From Paenibacillus caseinilyticus (GTDB taxonomy: Bacteria > Bacillota > Bacilli > Paenibacillales > NBRC-103111), in NCBI RefSeq assembly GCF_027533645.1, contig NZ_JAQAGY010000001.1:62001-126000 (forward strand): 64,000 nt of DNA, read 5' to 3'. Shown here piece by piece: positions 1 to 7,558 of the stretch. The position numbers were made by a program, and so were the translations under genes. Within the stretch, counting starts at the first letter, position 1. Every line of letters starts with the position of its first letter. The notes below the pieces were generated by a model, which saw nothing but the letters and a program-made list of their open reading frames with translations, was not told the origin of the DNA and did no database searches.

Positions 1-344
1 GAAGCAAAGCAGTTGCGGTGTCCGGCCATCCGGTAGGCGTGGACGGTTCCCGGAGGGATGTGCACATAATCGCCGGCCGTCAGCAGGTGATAGGCCCCGT
101 CCAGCATCCATTCGATCTTGCCTTCGAGCACGTAGATGGATTCATACGTATTCGGGTGGCTGTGCGCCGGGAATTCTTCCCCTTTGGCCCCTGCGATCGT
201 CGTCAGTTCCATCACGCCCCCGGTGCTGCCGGCATCCGCGATTACCGTTGCCAGCTGCCCCTCGAATACATAGCGTCTTCCCTCTCCGCGCCGGAGCAGG
301 TACGGCATCTTTTCTTGGGGCAGGCTTGTCGTTAATACAGTCAT
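1..344 (-). CDS. Cupin-domain protein, quercetin 2,3-dioxygenase-like (3' end cut by window edge)
   Basis: The reverse strand reads an ATG at 344 preceded by AAGGAGG nine bases upstream, and stays open to the window edge, giving about 114 residues of the N-terminal part. The frame carries a cupin motif (HSHPNTYE near residues 61-68, then GTVHAY near 100), the usual 3-His/1-Glu metal site. The small cupin barrel that begins almost at the N-terminus resembles bacterial quercetin dioxygenase (YxaG-type) bicupins, but one domain cannot fix the substrate. It is divergent from the AraC-family gene at 574, which is the obvious candidate regulator. The forward-strand frame over the same bases is a shadow. 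Confidence 0.75.
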   Translation of the reverse strand, partial: MTVLTTSLPQEKMPYLLRRGEGRRYVFEGQLATVIADAGSTGGVMELTTIAGAKGEEFPAHSHPNTYESIYVLEGKIEWMLDGAYHLLTAGDYVHIPPGTVHAYRMAGHRNCFA

Positions 345-493
345 CTCTTTGTGCCTCCTTCGTTTGTATGCTCCTATTCTAGCCCGGACGCTATGGCCGC
401 TCATATGGTCACGGACGACAGCTTATGGGCAATGGAGACACCTGGAGGCTTGATTTTTATCTGTGATGGATTTAACATGTAAGCTTGGCCTTA

Positions 494-526
494 TTGTGGA
501 TCTGTTGTGGATGTGTTGTGGATCTG
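494..526. repeat. Three tandem 11-bp repeats in the cupin/araC divergent region
   Basis: The unit TTGTGGATCTG occurs three times head to tail (494-504, 505-515, 516-526); the middle copy has one change (GATGTG for GATCTG). An 11-bp period is one helical turn, so the copies would face one side of the DNA. They lie between the cupin start (344) and the AraC-family start (574), a good place for a direct-repeat AraC operator. Binding is inferred. Confidence 0.6.
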
Positions 527-573
527 TTGCAAATCGAAGCGCAGGATGATATAGAAACGAACGGAGGGATTGT

Positions 574-1473
574 GTGATTGCCAGCGAACCGAATTACATG
601 GATCATTCCTTTGCTGACGGAACCCCGATCTCTCTTCATCCCGTTCAGACGGAAAGCCCCTTCCGGAAGCATGCCCATACCTTCTACGAGATTACCTACA
701 TTGACGGGGGACACGGCACGCTGCATCTGGCGGGGGAAACTCGGCCCGTCTCCAAGGGAGACTTGGTCTTTATCCCCTATGGGCATGAGCACGTTATTCT
801 TCCATCGGGAGAATCCGGGGACACTCCCCTCCGGCTGATGAACTGCCTGTTCGACAAGCAGGTACTGGCCGTCCCAGGCGATCCTCTCCATAATCCTATC
901 TATGAAGACCTCCACGGCCTGGCCCGTGTGTTCCGGGAGAGCACGGACTGCATCCAGGTCAGAGAGCACACCAAAGAATTCGCCAGAATCATGTATGCGC
1001 TCGAAATGGAGCAAAAATGTAAAGGGACGGGCTTCCGGTACAAGCTGTACCTATACCTTATCGATTTGTTAACCCGCATCCACCAGGCCAAAGACGCTGC
1101 AGCGGCCCCTTCCGCTCAGGCTCTCTCGAATCCGGTTCAATATGCGATCGACGACATGACCCTTCATTATCAGAATCCGCTGGCGGTTGAAGACCTTTGC
1201 AGGGAATTTCTGATCAGCCCCCGGCATTTTCAACGAAAATTCAAAGAAGCGACCGGAACAACGTATACCAAGATGCTTCAGGACATCCGCATCCACCGAA
1301 GCTGCGAGCTCCTGATGGACACGGACTGGAGCGTGCAGACGATCGCGCTCGAGGTCGGCGTTCACGATATGAAGCATTTTTACCGGCTCTTCAAAGAGCG
1401 CTGCGGGGTGACCCCGCACGATTTCCGCTGCCAAGCCCAGCCCAAAAACAGCGTCAGCCCGGGACTTATGTAG
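574..1473 (+). CDS. AraC-family transcriptional regulator with N-terminal cupin domain
   Basis: This 299-residue protein has the AraC layout: an N-terminal cupin sensing arm (RKHAHTFYEITYI near residues 31-43, then GDLVFIPYGHEHV) and a C-terminal double helix-turn-helix from about residue 195 (the DLCREFLISPRHFQRKFKEA and IALEVGVHDMKHFYRLFKE segments). The start is GTG at 574 with CGGAGGGA five bases upstream; a shorter overlapping frame at 578 is a shadow. It is divergent from the cupin gene at 1-344 and probably controls it. Its stop codon sits in the loop of the terminator it shares with the convergent gene at 1505. Confidence 0.88.
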   Translation: MIASEPNYMDHSFADGTPISLHPVQTESPFRKHAHTFYEITYIDGGHGTLHLAGETRPVSKGDLVFIPYGHEHVILPSGESGDTPLRLMNCLFDKQVLAVPGDPLHNPIYEDLHGLARVFRESTDCIQVREHTKEFARIMYALEMEQKCKGTGFRYKLYLYLIDLLTRIHQAKDAAAAPSAQALSNPVQYAIDDMTLHYQNPLAVEDLCREFLISPRHFQRKFKEATGTTYTKMLQDIRIHRSCELLMDTDWSVQTIALEVGVHDMKHFYRLFKERCGVTPHDFRCQAQPKNSVSPGLM

Positions 1474-1495
1474 AAGTCCAGGACTGACGCTGTTT
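1446..1495. terminator. Bidirectional terminator between two convergent AraC genes
   Basis: AAACAGCGTCAG (1446-1457) pairs perfectly with CTGACGCTGTTT (1484-1495), and GGACTT/AAGTCC extends the stem inwards. The A-rich and T-rich ends make it work in both directions. The left arm lies inside the last codons of the gene at 574-1473. Confidence 0.85.
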
Positions 1496-1504
1496 GTTAT
1501 AAGC

Positions 1505-2524
1505 CTAGCCGTAGAGCACGCCTTGGTCTGCCCGGTACTGTCCCGGCGTGACTCCCGTCCATTTTTTGAACGCGCTCTGAAACGCGCTGGGCTCCGAAAA
1601 ATGCAGCAAATACGCAATATCGCCGACAGAATGCTCCGAACGCCTTAAGTAGCTTAACGCGAGCTCCCTGCGGACCGCAGCAGAGATTTCATTATAGGAA
1701 GTGCTCTCTTCCTTGAGCTTGCTCTGCAGCGATCTCGTACTCATCCGGAGAGCGTCAGCCGTCTGCCCCAGCGTAGGGAACCGGGCAGGCATGCATTTCA
1801 TCATCCATTGATAGACCTCATCGGAGAAGACCTTCCCCCGGGTCAGCCGTTTCCTCGCTTCATCCGCCATCGGTTCGAATAGACCCAGCAGCCGGGCATC
1901 CGAATAGAGAATGGGGTAATGCATGACGTCCTTGCTCATCCGCAGATCGTTGCCTTCCCAGCCGAAGACCGGCAGGGTTCCCAATATGGACAGATAGGGA
2001 GCGGCATCGGCCGGGGCGGCGTGCGAGAAGCGGACTTCATGCAGAGGAATGCGCCGGTGGGACAGCTTGCCGATCAAATGATAGACCGAGCTCGCCATAT
2101 CCTCCATGCAGTGACGGGAGATCCGCCCGTTCGCGTTCTCGAAGGTCAAGCGCAGCAGGACATCTTCCCCCTGCTCCTCCCAATCCAGATTGAAACCGCT
2201 GCACAGAATGACATTGTACCGCCGGAAGGCAGCAAGCGCCTCGGCCACCGTTCCGGAATGCATCATGACATACCCGAGGATCCCCATATCCACGATATCC
2301 GTCATCTGCCCCTGGACCAGACCGAAGTGGTCGTCCTGCGTGTAATCCGCCGCCGCCTTCATAAGCCTCTCCAATTCTTCCCCGGGAATACGGGCCTCCA
2401 CATCCTGCAGCAGGCGGGAATCAAAAGAAGCATAGCGCCAAAATGCTTCCGGGTCCAGTCCCTTGTGGACAAGGGTCTTCATGACCGGGTATACCATGGA
2501 AATAGCGATTCCCTGGCTCGTCAC
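1505..2524 (-). CDS. AraC-family regulator with arabinose-binding-like N-terminal domain (OruR/ArgR type)
   Basis: The protein has 339 residues, longer than the cupin-type AraC proteins. Residues 1-205 match the style of the arabinose-binding domain of AraC regulators such as OruR (GILGYVMMHSGTVAEALAAF segment). The last 100 residues are the HTH_18 DNA-binding domain (LGQTADALRMSTRSLQSKLK, then VGDIAYLLHFSEPSAFQSAF). It is divergent from the flavodoxin-like gene at 2640 with 115 bp between the starts, so that gene is the likely target. The inducer cannot be read from the sequence. Confidence 0.85.
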   Translation of the reverse strand: MTSQGIAISMVYPVMKTLVHKGLDPEAFWRYASFDSRLLQDVEARIPGEELERLMKAAADYTQDDHFGLVQGQMTDIVDMGILGYVMMHSGTVAEALAAFRRYNVILCSGFNLDWEEQGEDVLLRLTFENANGRISRHCMEDMASSVYHLIGKLSHRRIPLHEVRFSHAAPADAAPYLSILGTLPVFGWEGNDLRMSKDVMHYPILYSDARLLGLFEPMADEARKRLTRGKVFSDEVYQWMMKCMPARFPTLGQTADALRMSTRSLQSKLKEESTSYNEISAAVRRELALSYLRRSEHSVGDIAYLLHFSEPSAFQSAFKKWTGVTPGQYRADQGVLYG

Positions 2525-2639
2525 GCTCCATCCCTCCTTTTGCGCGAATCAACAACTTTTATGCGCGGCAGATCATTGGTCTGCAGCCGCTGTAGCCCTA
2601 TGATGAGTATAACGCAGCCACTCAAGGGGGAGAACCGCA

Positions 2640-3221
2640 GTGAAAACAAAAATACTCGTCATTACAGGACATTCCGATCCGCAGAGCTTCTGCTCCGCTT
2701 TGTCACACGCTTATATAGAGGGAGCAGCCAGCCGCGCCGCCGAGATCCGGGAGATCGACCTGAGCCGCATCGAATTTGATCCGGTGCTGCAGTATGGATA
2801 CCGCAAGCGAACGGAGCTGGAAGAAGATCTGTTGGAGGCTCAGGAGCTCATCCGCTGGGCCGATCACCTGGTCTTCGTTTATCCCACTTGGTGGGGGGCG
2901 ATGCCGGCCATCCTCAAAGGGTTTATCGACCGCATCTTCTTGCCCGGCTTCGCCTTCCGGTACCGGGCCAATTCCTCCCTGTGGGATAAACTGCTCAAGG
3001 GCAAATCCGCGCACCTGATTGTCACGATGGACACTCCCTCCTGGTACAACCGGTGGATCTACGGACGTGCGGGGCACAACGTAATGAAACGCAATATCCT
3101 CCAGTTCTGCGGCATAACACCGGTGCGTATCACCGAGATCACCCCGATCAAGACTTCTACTGCCGAGCAGCGCGCCAGTTATCTGGAGAAGGCGAAGCGG
3201 CTCGGCGCCAAGCTGGCTTAA
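2640..3221 (+). CDS. NAD(P)H:quinone oxidoreductase / flavodoxin-2 family protein
   Basis: This 193-residue protein has the flavodoxin-like fold of the Kef-associated and DT-diaphorase quinone reductases. An N-terminal beta strand and phosphate loop bind FMN (ILVITGHSDPQSFCSAL), and VYPTWWGAMPAILKGFIDR around residues 80-98 is the classic family signature. Such enzymes carry out two-electron reduction of quinones or related electrophiles in the cytoplasm. The start is GTG at 2640 with AAGGGGGA upstream. It is divergent from the AraC-type regulator at 1505-2524. A weak hairpin at 3246-3276 follows it. Confidence 0.9.
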   Translation: MKTKILVITGHSDPQSFCSALSHAYIEGAASRAAEIREIDLSRIEFDPVLQYGYRKRTELEEDLLEAQELIRWADHLVFVYPTWWGAMPAILKGFIDRIFLPGFAFRYRANSSLWDKLLKGKSAHLIVTMDTPSWYNRWIYGRAGHNVMKRNILQFCGITPVRITEITPIKTSTAEQRASYLEKAKRLGAKLA

Positions 3222-3245
3222 GGTAACAGCCAGGTGAGAATCCAA

Positions 3246-3280
3246 AACGGAGCCGCCCCATACGGACGGCTTCGTTCTTT
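3246..3280 (+). terminator. Probable intrinsic terminator of the quinone reductase gene
   Basis: AACGGAGCCG (3246-3255) pairs with CGGCTTCGTT (3267-3276) with one mismatch and is followed by CTTT. It lies 25 bp after the stop of the gene at 2640-3221. Confidence 0.55.
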
Positions 3281-3405
3281 GGTGCTATCCCCTTCCATCA
3301 AGGTGCCCTGCGTCTGTTATAATCAAAATCAGCAGCACTTGGGTAATATAAAATCTAATGGCAAGAAAATGCTGGATGATGATCAATGATAGATGGGGAT
3401 GCTCT

Positions 3406-4836
3406 ATGTGGAAACCGGATCGGAGTCTTAAAAAACCGTTATACCAACAAATCGCAGAACATATCGAGCGCAGTATTTATCTGGGGGAATACCCTTCCGG
3501 CAGCTTCCTGCCCTCGGAGCGTAAGCTCGCCGACCGGATGGAAGTCAACCGGAGTACGGTTGTACAAGCCTATGAAGAACTGCGCTCCACAGGCATCGTC
3601 GAGAGCACGGTAGGCAGCGGAACCATGGTGAGCAGGCACATCTGGGGCATTCGCCCAAGCCTGTCTCCGAATTGGAGGCATTATATCCAAGGAGGCACCT
3701 TTGCTCCGAACCTTCCTTTTATCCGGCGGATCCGTGAGGTATTGCAGGACCGCCCGTCCCTGATCAATTTCGCAAGCGGCGAGCTCTCGGCCGACTTGTT
3801 CCCGGGCCACAGCATGATGCGGCTGATGAGGGATGTCCCATTCGAAGCACACCTCGGCTACGATAACCCGCAGGGGTACTATCCGCTCCGGGAAACCTTG
3901 GTCCGGTTCATGCAGGAGGAATTCGGCATCCATACAACGGAGCCGTCGATCCTGATTACTTCCGGTTCCCAGCAATCCTTATTCCTGATTCTTCAATGCT
4001 TGCTGGCCCCCGGTGACGCGGTCGCCGTAGAGGACCCTTCTTACTGCTACTCGCTGTCGATGTTTCAGTCGGCAGGACTCCGGACTTTTCCGCTGCCGGT
4101 TCACGAGGACGGCATTGACCCGAAGGATGTGGAAACCCTCTTCCGGGAGCACCGCATCAAGATGGTATTCCTGAACCCGAATTATCAGAACCCGACAGGG
4201 ACGATTCTGCATCCCGACAAAAGACGGCCGCTGTTGAACATGGCTGCGGAACTTGGAATCCCCATTGTAGAGGATGATCCCTTCAGTCTGACGGATTTTG
4301 CCGGACAACCTCCCCCCACGTTAAAATCGATGGATGAGCACGGAACCGTTCTCTATATCGGCTCCCTCTCCAAGATCGCAGCTTCGGGACTCCGCATCGG
4401 GTGGCTGATCGCTCCGAAGACCGTAGTCCAGCGGCTGGCGGATGCCCGTCAGCAGATCGATTTTGGCCTTAGCATCGTCCCTCAATGGATAGCCAATGAA
4501 TTCATGCGCTCCGGTATGCTGGGAGAGCATCTCGGCTTCTTAAGGCAGGCACTCGCCCGCAAGCAAGAAATCCTGATCTCCAATCTAGAAAGGGAGCTGC
4601 CGGGGGACCTGAGCTTTACTGCCGCCGGGGGCGGTCTGACGCTGTGGTGTCAATTGACCCGCCCGGTCGATGACGCCAAGCTGCTCGAGGAATCCATCAA
4701 AAGAGGGGTCGTCTATACCCCTGGAGCCGTGTATGGATCCGATCCCGGGTCTATTCGTCTAAGCTTTGCCCGCCCGTCTATGGAGGACATCGCCGCCGGC
4801 GTATCGGGTATTGCGCATGCGCTGCGTTCGCTTTAA
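3406..4836 (+). CDS. MocR/PdxR-type regulator: GntR winged helix fused to a PLP aminotransferase-fold domain
   Basis: The first 75 residues are a GntR winged helix (PLYQQIAEHIERSIYLGEYP, then LPSERKLADRMEVNRSTVVQ). Residues about 110-476 have the fold-type I aminotransferase layout, with NPNYQNPTG and the PLP-lysine loop YIGSLSKIAASGLRIGW. I chose ATG 3406, with GGGGA six bases upstream, over an in-frame ATG 48 bp earlier because the family starts shortly before PLYQQI. This gives 476 residues, normal for MocR proteins. These regulators sense PLP or amines and often control vitamin B6 or amine genes; no such target adjoins it. Its last codons recur as a 32-bp near-copy at 5549-5580. Confidence 0.92.
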   Translation: MWKPDRSLKKPLYQQIAEHIERSIYLGEYPSGSFLPSERKLADRMEVNRSTVVQAYEELRSTGIVESTVGSGTMVSRHIWGIRPSLSPNWRHYIQGGTFAPNLPFIRRIREVLQDRPSLINFASGELSADLFPGHSMMRLMRDVPFEAHLGYDNPQGYYPLRETLVRFMQEEFGIHTTEPSILITSGSQQSLFLILQCLLAPGDAVAVEDPSYCYSLSMFQSAGLRTFPLPVHEDGIDPKDVETLFREHRIKMVFLNPNYQNPTGTILHPDKRRPLLNMAAELGIPIVEDDPFSLTDFAGQPPPTLKSMDEHGTVLYIGSLSKIAASGLRIGWLIAPKTVVQRLADARQQIDFGLSIVPQWIANEFMRSGMLGEHLGFLRQALARKQEILISNLERELPGDLSFTAAGGGLTLWCQLTRPVDDAKLLEESIKRGVVYTPGAVYGSDPGSIRLSFARPSMEDIAAGVSGIAHALRSL

Positions 4837-4837
4837 G
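4806..4837 (+). repeat. 32-bp direct repeat, copy 1 (3' end of the MocR gene)
   Basis: The stretch encoding GIAHALRSL plus the stop recurs at 5549-5580 with two substitutions. The two copies flank the DUF-type membrane gene at 4925-5482, so that segment looks inserted or duplicated. Confidence 0.8.
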
Positions 4838-4924
4838 CGTCCCCCAGAGCCGATGGCCCTGGTAATGATGAATGAATCTGCCAATACCTACAGATCATAT
4901 CATTATCTGGAGGAGGCATTCATT

Positions 4925-5482
4925 ATGGATAAAGATCAAAAGATACAGCTCATCGATGAGAACCTTATCAATATTGAATTCTATATCGATCAAAAGGTAA
5001 AATTCTGGATGGAGCATGTCCTCTTCTCCGGATTATGGTGGTTTGGGTTTATTCTATCCATTGTTCCATGGGTGATTTGGTTCTTCTTCAGGAAAAAGGA
5101 GAGTACGGACCGTCTGTTATATATTGGTGTGTTGGTCATGGTGATTTCGCTTGTGTTTGATATTCTTGGAGATCAATTTGCCCTATGGCATTACCGGTTT
5201 AATGTGGTTCCCATCCTTCCAACCTACTTCCCTTGGGACTTAACACTTATGCCGGTGACCGTTATGTTACTTCTGCAAGTGAAACCCAAGGGGAGTCCCT
5301 ACCTCAAAGCCCTTTTGTTTGCGCTGGTCACTGCCTATGCTGCCGAACCCTTCATCCATTGGCTAAAAATCTATGACCCCAAAAACTGGAGGTTCTCTTA
5401 TTCGGTCCCTATTCAATTTGGCATCTATATGTTCGCTCACTATTTATCCAGAAGGAACAAGTTTGTGGAGCTGGCGAAGTAG
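4925..5482 (+). CDS. CBO0543-like integral membrane protein of unknown function
   Basis: The start is ATG 4925 with GGAGGAGG eight bases upstream, giving 185 residues; the frame is open further upstream but has no ribosome site. After a soluble N-terminal stretch of about 30 residues there are about five hydrophobic segments: WWFGFILSIVPWVIWFFF, a second around residues 65-83, a third around LTLMPVTVMLLL, a fourth around ALLFALVTAYAAEP, and a last one near the C-terminus. This matches the small clostridial/bacillar CBO0543 family, which has no assigned role. The gene is flanked by the 32-bp direct repeats at 4806 and 5549. Confidence 0.75.
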   Translation: MDKDQKIQLIDENLINIEFYIDQKVKFWMEHVLFSGLWWFGFILSIVPWVIWFFFRKKESTDRLLYIGVLVMVISLVFDILGDQFALWHYRFNVVPILPTYFPWDLTLMPVTVMLLLQVKPKGSPYLKALLFALVTAYAAEPFIHWLKIYDPKNWRFSYSVPIQFGIYMFAHYLSRRNKFVELAK

Positions 5483-5585
5483 CTCCTGGTATGGCACCTG
5501 GTCTTCCTCTCTGATGACATCGATCAGGAGGGGGCGGCTGAACCCCCAGGGTATCGCGCATGCGCTGCGTTCGCTTCAAGTGTGA
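5483..5585 (+). pseudogene. Chimeric gene debris: pectate-lyase tail joined to a MocR tail
   Basis: In one frame this scrap reads SWYGTWSSSL and then, 14 residues later, GIAHALRSL. The first part repeats the 3' end of the PL10 gene at 14892-15857 (19 identical bases, 5483-5501 against 15818-15836). The second repeats the end of the MocR gene at 3406-4836 (30 of 32 bases). It has no start or ribosome site of its own. It looks like the leftover ends of two genes brought together by rearrangement. Confidence 0.6.
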
Positions 5586-5715
5586 ACATCCCTTGAACTT
5601 GGATGGCCAAATCCGCGCGAGAATGGATGGTTACTTTGGAGCGGAGCCCTGTTATAGTTCGGAAGTAAGATGTTTGAGGCAAGCCATGCAGCGGAATAAA
5701 AAAGGGGGCTCTACC

Positions 5716-5934
5716 GTGGAACTGTATGTCTACTATATCTTGTTTGCAACCATTATGTTGTTTGCCGTCGTGGCCACGCTGCTTGTCGGCAGGTCGAAGA
5801 AGAATGTGGAAGGCAATCCCCAATATGATATGCGTACCAAAGGAAACTGGTCCCGTCTTACTTGGATCTATATTGTCGTCATACTTCTGGCTTATATCGC
5901 ATTGATTGTTTATATTGTCCAATCCCATAACTAA
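5716..5934 (+). CDS. Small two-helix membrane protein (72 aa), unknown function
   Basis: I place the start at GTG 5716 because AAAGGGGG lies seven bases upstream; the frame upstream of it overlaps the gene debris and is probably untranslated. The product has one N-terminal helix (YYILFATIMLFAVVATLLVG), a short charged loop with KKNVEGNP, and a second helix (LTWIYIVVILLAYIALIVYI). I do not recognise the family. It is followed 35 bp later by another tiny membrane-protein frame on the same strand, so the two may act together. Confidence 0.6.
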   Translation: MELYVYYILFATIMLFAVVATLLVGRSKKNVEGNPQYDMRTKGNWSRLTWIYIVVILLAYIALIVYIVQSHN

Positions 5935-5969
5935 AGAGTAAATCCGGAATGACCGAGGATGTGTTATAA

Positions 5970-6080
5970 GTGTATTCTCCCTTTGGAACCTGGTTCATGC
6001 TGATTGCGGTGCATGTCCTGATGGGCTTGATGTTCTTGGCCGGATGGATTTTCTATAAGAAAAATAAAGATTTGTTCTGA
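5970..6080 (+). CDS. Single-helix membrane micropeptide (36 aa), unknown
   Basis: A GTG at 5970 opens a 36-codon frame ending in TGA at 6078-6080, with GAGG about eleven bases upstream. It encodes one strongly hydrophobic helix (MLIAVHVLMGLMFLAGWIFY) followed by a basic tail KKNKDLF, typical of a membrane-anchored micropeptide with a cytoplasmic C-terminus. It follows the 72-residue membrane gene directly and lies before a strong terminator at 6154-6190. It was found by reading the gap; the call rests on hydrophobicity and position only. Confidence 0.45.
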   Translation: MYSPFGTWFMLIAVHVLMGLMFLAGWIFYKKNKDLF

Positions 6081-6153
6081 GGCTCACGAAAGCCGATGCC
6101 CCTGTGTTGTATAGAAGCAGCCTCCCCCTGCCTAACCTGTTCGCGTGCATGTT

Positions 6154-6190
6154 ACAGAAGGACCGTCTCTCACCGTGACGGTCCTTCTGT
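6154..6190. terminator. Terminator between small membrane genes and the aldo/keto reductase
   Basis: ACAGAAGGACCGTC (6154-6167) pairs perfectly over 14 bp with GACGGTCCTTCTGT (6177-6190). It sits between convergent transcripts. Confidence 0.75.
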
Positions 6191-6252
6191 GCTCAGTTAT
6201 CCCGCGAACCTTGCATCAGGCGGCTAATTTTCAAACCGTTCTGACGAGGGGA

Positions 6253-7233
6253 TTACTGTGCTCCCACTACTTTATGAGGAACATACAGCTCTTCGAGCGA
6301 CGCTATTTCTTCTGGTGTTAGCCTGATCGCAAGCGCACCTGCCGCCTCTTCGAGCTGGGTTATTTTCGTAGCGCCGATAATCGGAGATGTCACCGGTTCT
6401 TTCTGCAGCAGCCAGGCGAGAGCGATTTGAACGCGGGGAACGCCCCGTGTATGTGCAATCGCGGTAACGCGGTCTGCAATCCCCCGGTCCACACCTGCCG
6501 TTGCATCATACTTCGATTTCTGGGCTTGGTCGGTTTCGGAACGATGCGTCGTTACGGACCAGTCGCGTGCCAATCTGCCTGAGGCGAGCGGGGAGTAAGG
6601 AATAACACCGATTTGTTCTTGCTTGCAAAGCGGCATCATCTCCCTCTCCTCTTCACGGTAAATGAGGTTAAGATGATTCTGCATCGATACGAACCGGGTC
6701 CATCCGTGCTTCTCCGCTGTATGCAATGCCTTCAAAAACTGCCAGGCATACATGGCAGAGGCACCGATGTATCTTGCCTTCCCCGCCTTAACCACGTCAT
6801 GCAAGGCTTCCATTGTCTCTTCAATGGGCGTAGCGTAATCCCAGCGGTGAATCTGATACAGATCCACATAGTCCGTTCCTAGTCGCTGCAAGCTTTTATC
6901 CACTTCGCTCATAATGGCCTTTCGCGAAAGCCCCGCTCCATTGGGCCCCGGGTGCATTCGGAAATACACTTTGGTTGCAATGACAATTTCATCCCGGTTG
7001 GCATAATCCTTCAATGCCCGGCCTACAATTTCTTCGCTGGCTCCAACCGAATAAACATTCGCCGTATCAAAAAAATTGATCCCTAGCTCCAGCGCTTTCT
7101 TGATGATCGGACGGCTATTCTCTTCATCCAGTACCCATGGATGTGTCCACCGCTCGGCCGCACCGAAGCTCATACATCCAAGGCAGAGCCGAGAAACATC
7201 CAATCCCGTATTTCCCAGTTTCACGTATTCCAA
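6253..7233 (-). CDS. Aldo/keto reductase
   Basis: This 326-residue protein has the (beta/alpha)8 aldo/keto reductase fold with an intact catalytic tetrad: Asp56 and Tyr61 in FDTANVYSVG, Lys88 in ATKVYF and His129 in QIHRWDY. The C-terminal GATKITQLEEAA segment is the NADPH-phosphate clamp. It is closest in style to the YhdN/IolS-like general stress reductases that reduce aldehydes in the cytoplasm. A MerR-type promoter (7314-7344) lies about 80 bp upstream, so expression is probably induced by a reactive aldehyde or similar signal. No merR gene is present in the window. Confidence 0.93.
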   Translation of the reverse strand: MEYVKLGNTGLDVSRLCLGCMSFGAAERWTHPWVLDEENSRPIIKKALELGINFFDTANVYSVGASEEIVGRALKDYANRDEIVIATKVYFRMHPGPNGAGLSRKAIMSEVDKSLQRLGTDYVDLYQIHRWDYATPIEETMEALHDVVKAGKARYIGASAMYAWQFLKALHTAEKHGWTRFVSMQNHLNLIYREEEREMMPLCKQEQIGVIPYSPLASGRLARDWSVTTHRSETDQAQKSKYDATAGVDRGIADRVTAIAHTRGVPRVQIALAWLLQKEPVTSPIIGATKITQLEEAAGALAIRLTPEEIASLEELYVPHKVVGAQ

Positions 7234-7313
7234 TGATTTCGCCTGCTTTCCAAGTGATATGTTTCCTGTCTATGCAATTCACTCAGCTGACTTAGTACCT
7301 GCAGATATCTGTT

Positions 7314-7344
7314 ATTATCACACTTGGAGTTCACTCCAAGTCAA
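7314..7344 (-). promoter_or_regulatory. MerR-type promoter with operator in a 19-bp spacer
   Basis: On the reverse strand there is a -35 box TTGACT (7344-7339) and a -10 box GATAAT (7319-7314) separated by 19 bp. The spacer region holds the perfect dyad ACTTGGAGT-GA-ACTCCAAGT (7322-7341). A 19-bp spacer filled by a dyad is the hallmark of MerR-controlled promoters. It drives the aldo/keto reductase. Confidence 0.85.
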
Positions 7345-7444
7345 GAGATAATCTAGATGCGTTTCCCCATCATGTCAATAAATGCCCCCTCTTTGTACAA
7401 TATTGTCTATTTCCAAATATGACCATACACCTTAGAGTAGTACT

Positions 7445-7458
7445 TGTAAACGTTTCCT
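7445..7458 (+). promoter_or_regulatory. Candidate cre (CcpA) site upstream of the beta-amylase
   Basis: TGTAAACGTTTCCT fits most of the CcpA consensus with a central CG. It lies about 100 bp before the beta-amylase start, consistent with glucose repression of an amylase. Confidence 0.5.
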
Positions 7459-7523
7459 AATGCTTCGATAACCTTGTAAATTCGTTTCCGCCCCAACAAG
7501 ATTAGCATGATTAGCACTTTTCG

Positions 7524-7535
7524 GAAACCGGTTTC
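7524..7535. promoter_or_regulatory. Perfect palindromic operator just before the beta-amylase RBS
   Basis: GAAACCGGTTTC is a perfect 12-bp palindrome centred on CG, the form of LacI-family sites. It ends nine bases before the AAGGAGG of the amylase gene, so a bound repressor would block transcription close to or after the start point. Confidence 0.6.
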
Positions 7536-7558
7536 AAAAAACTAAGGAGGATGATGTT

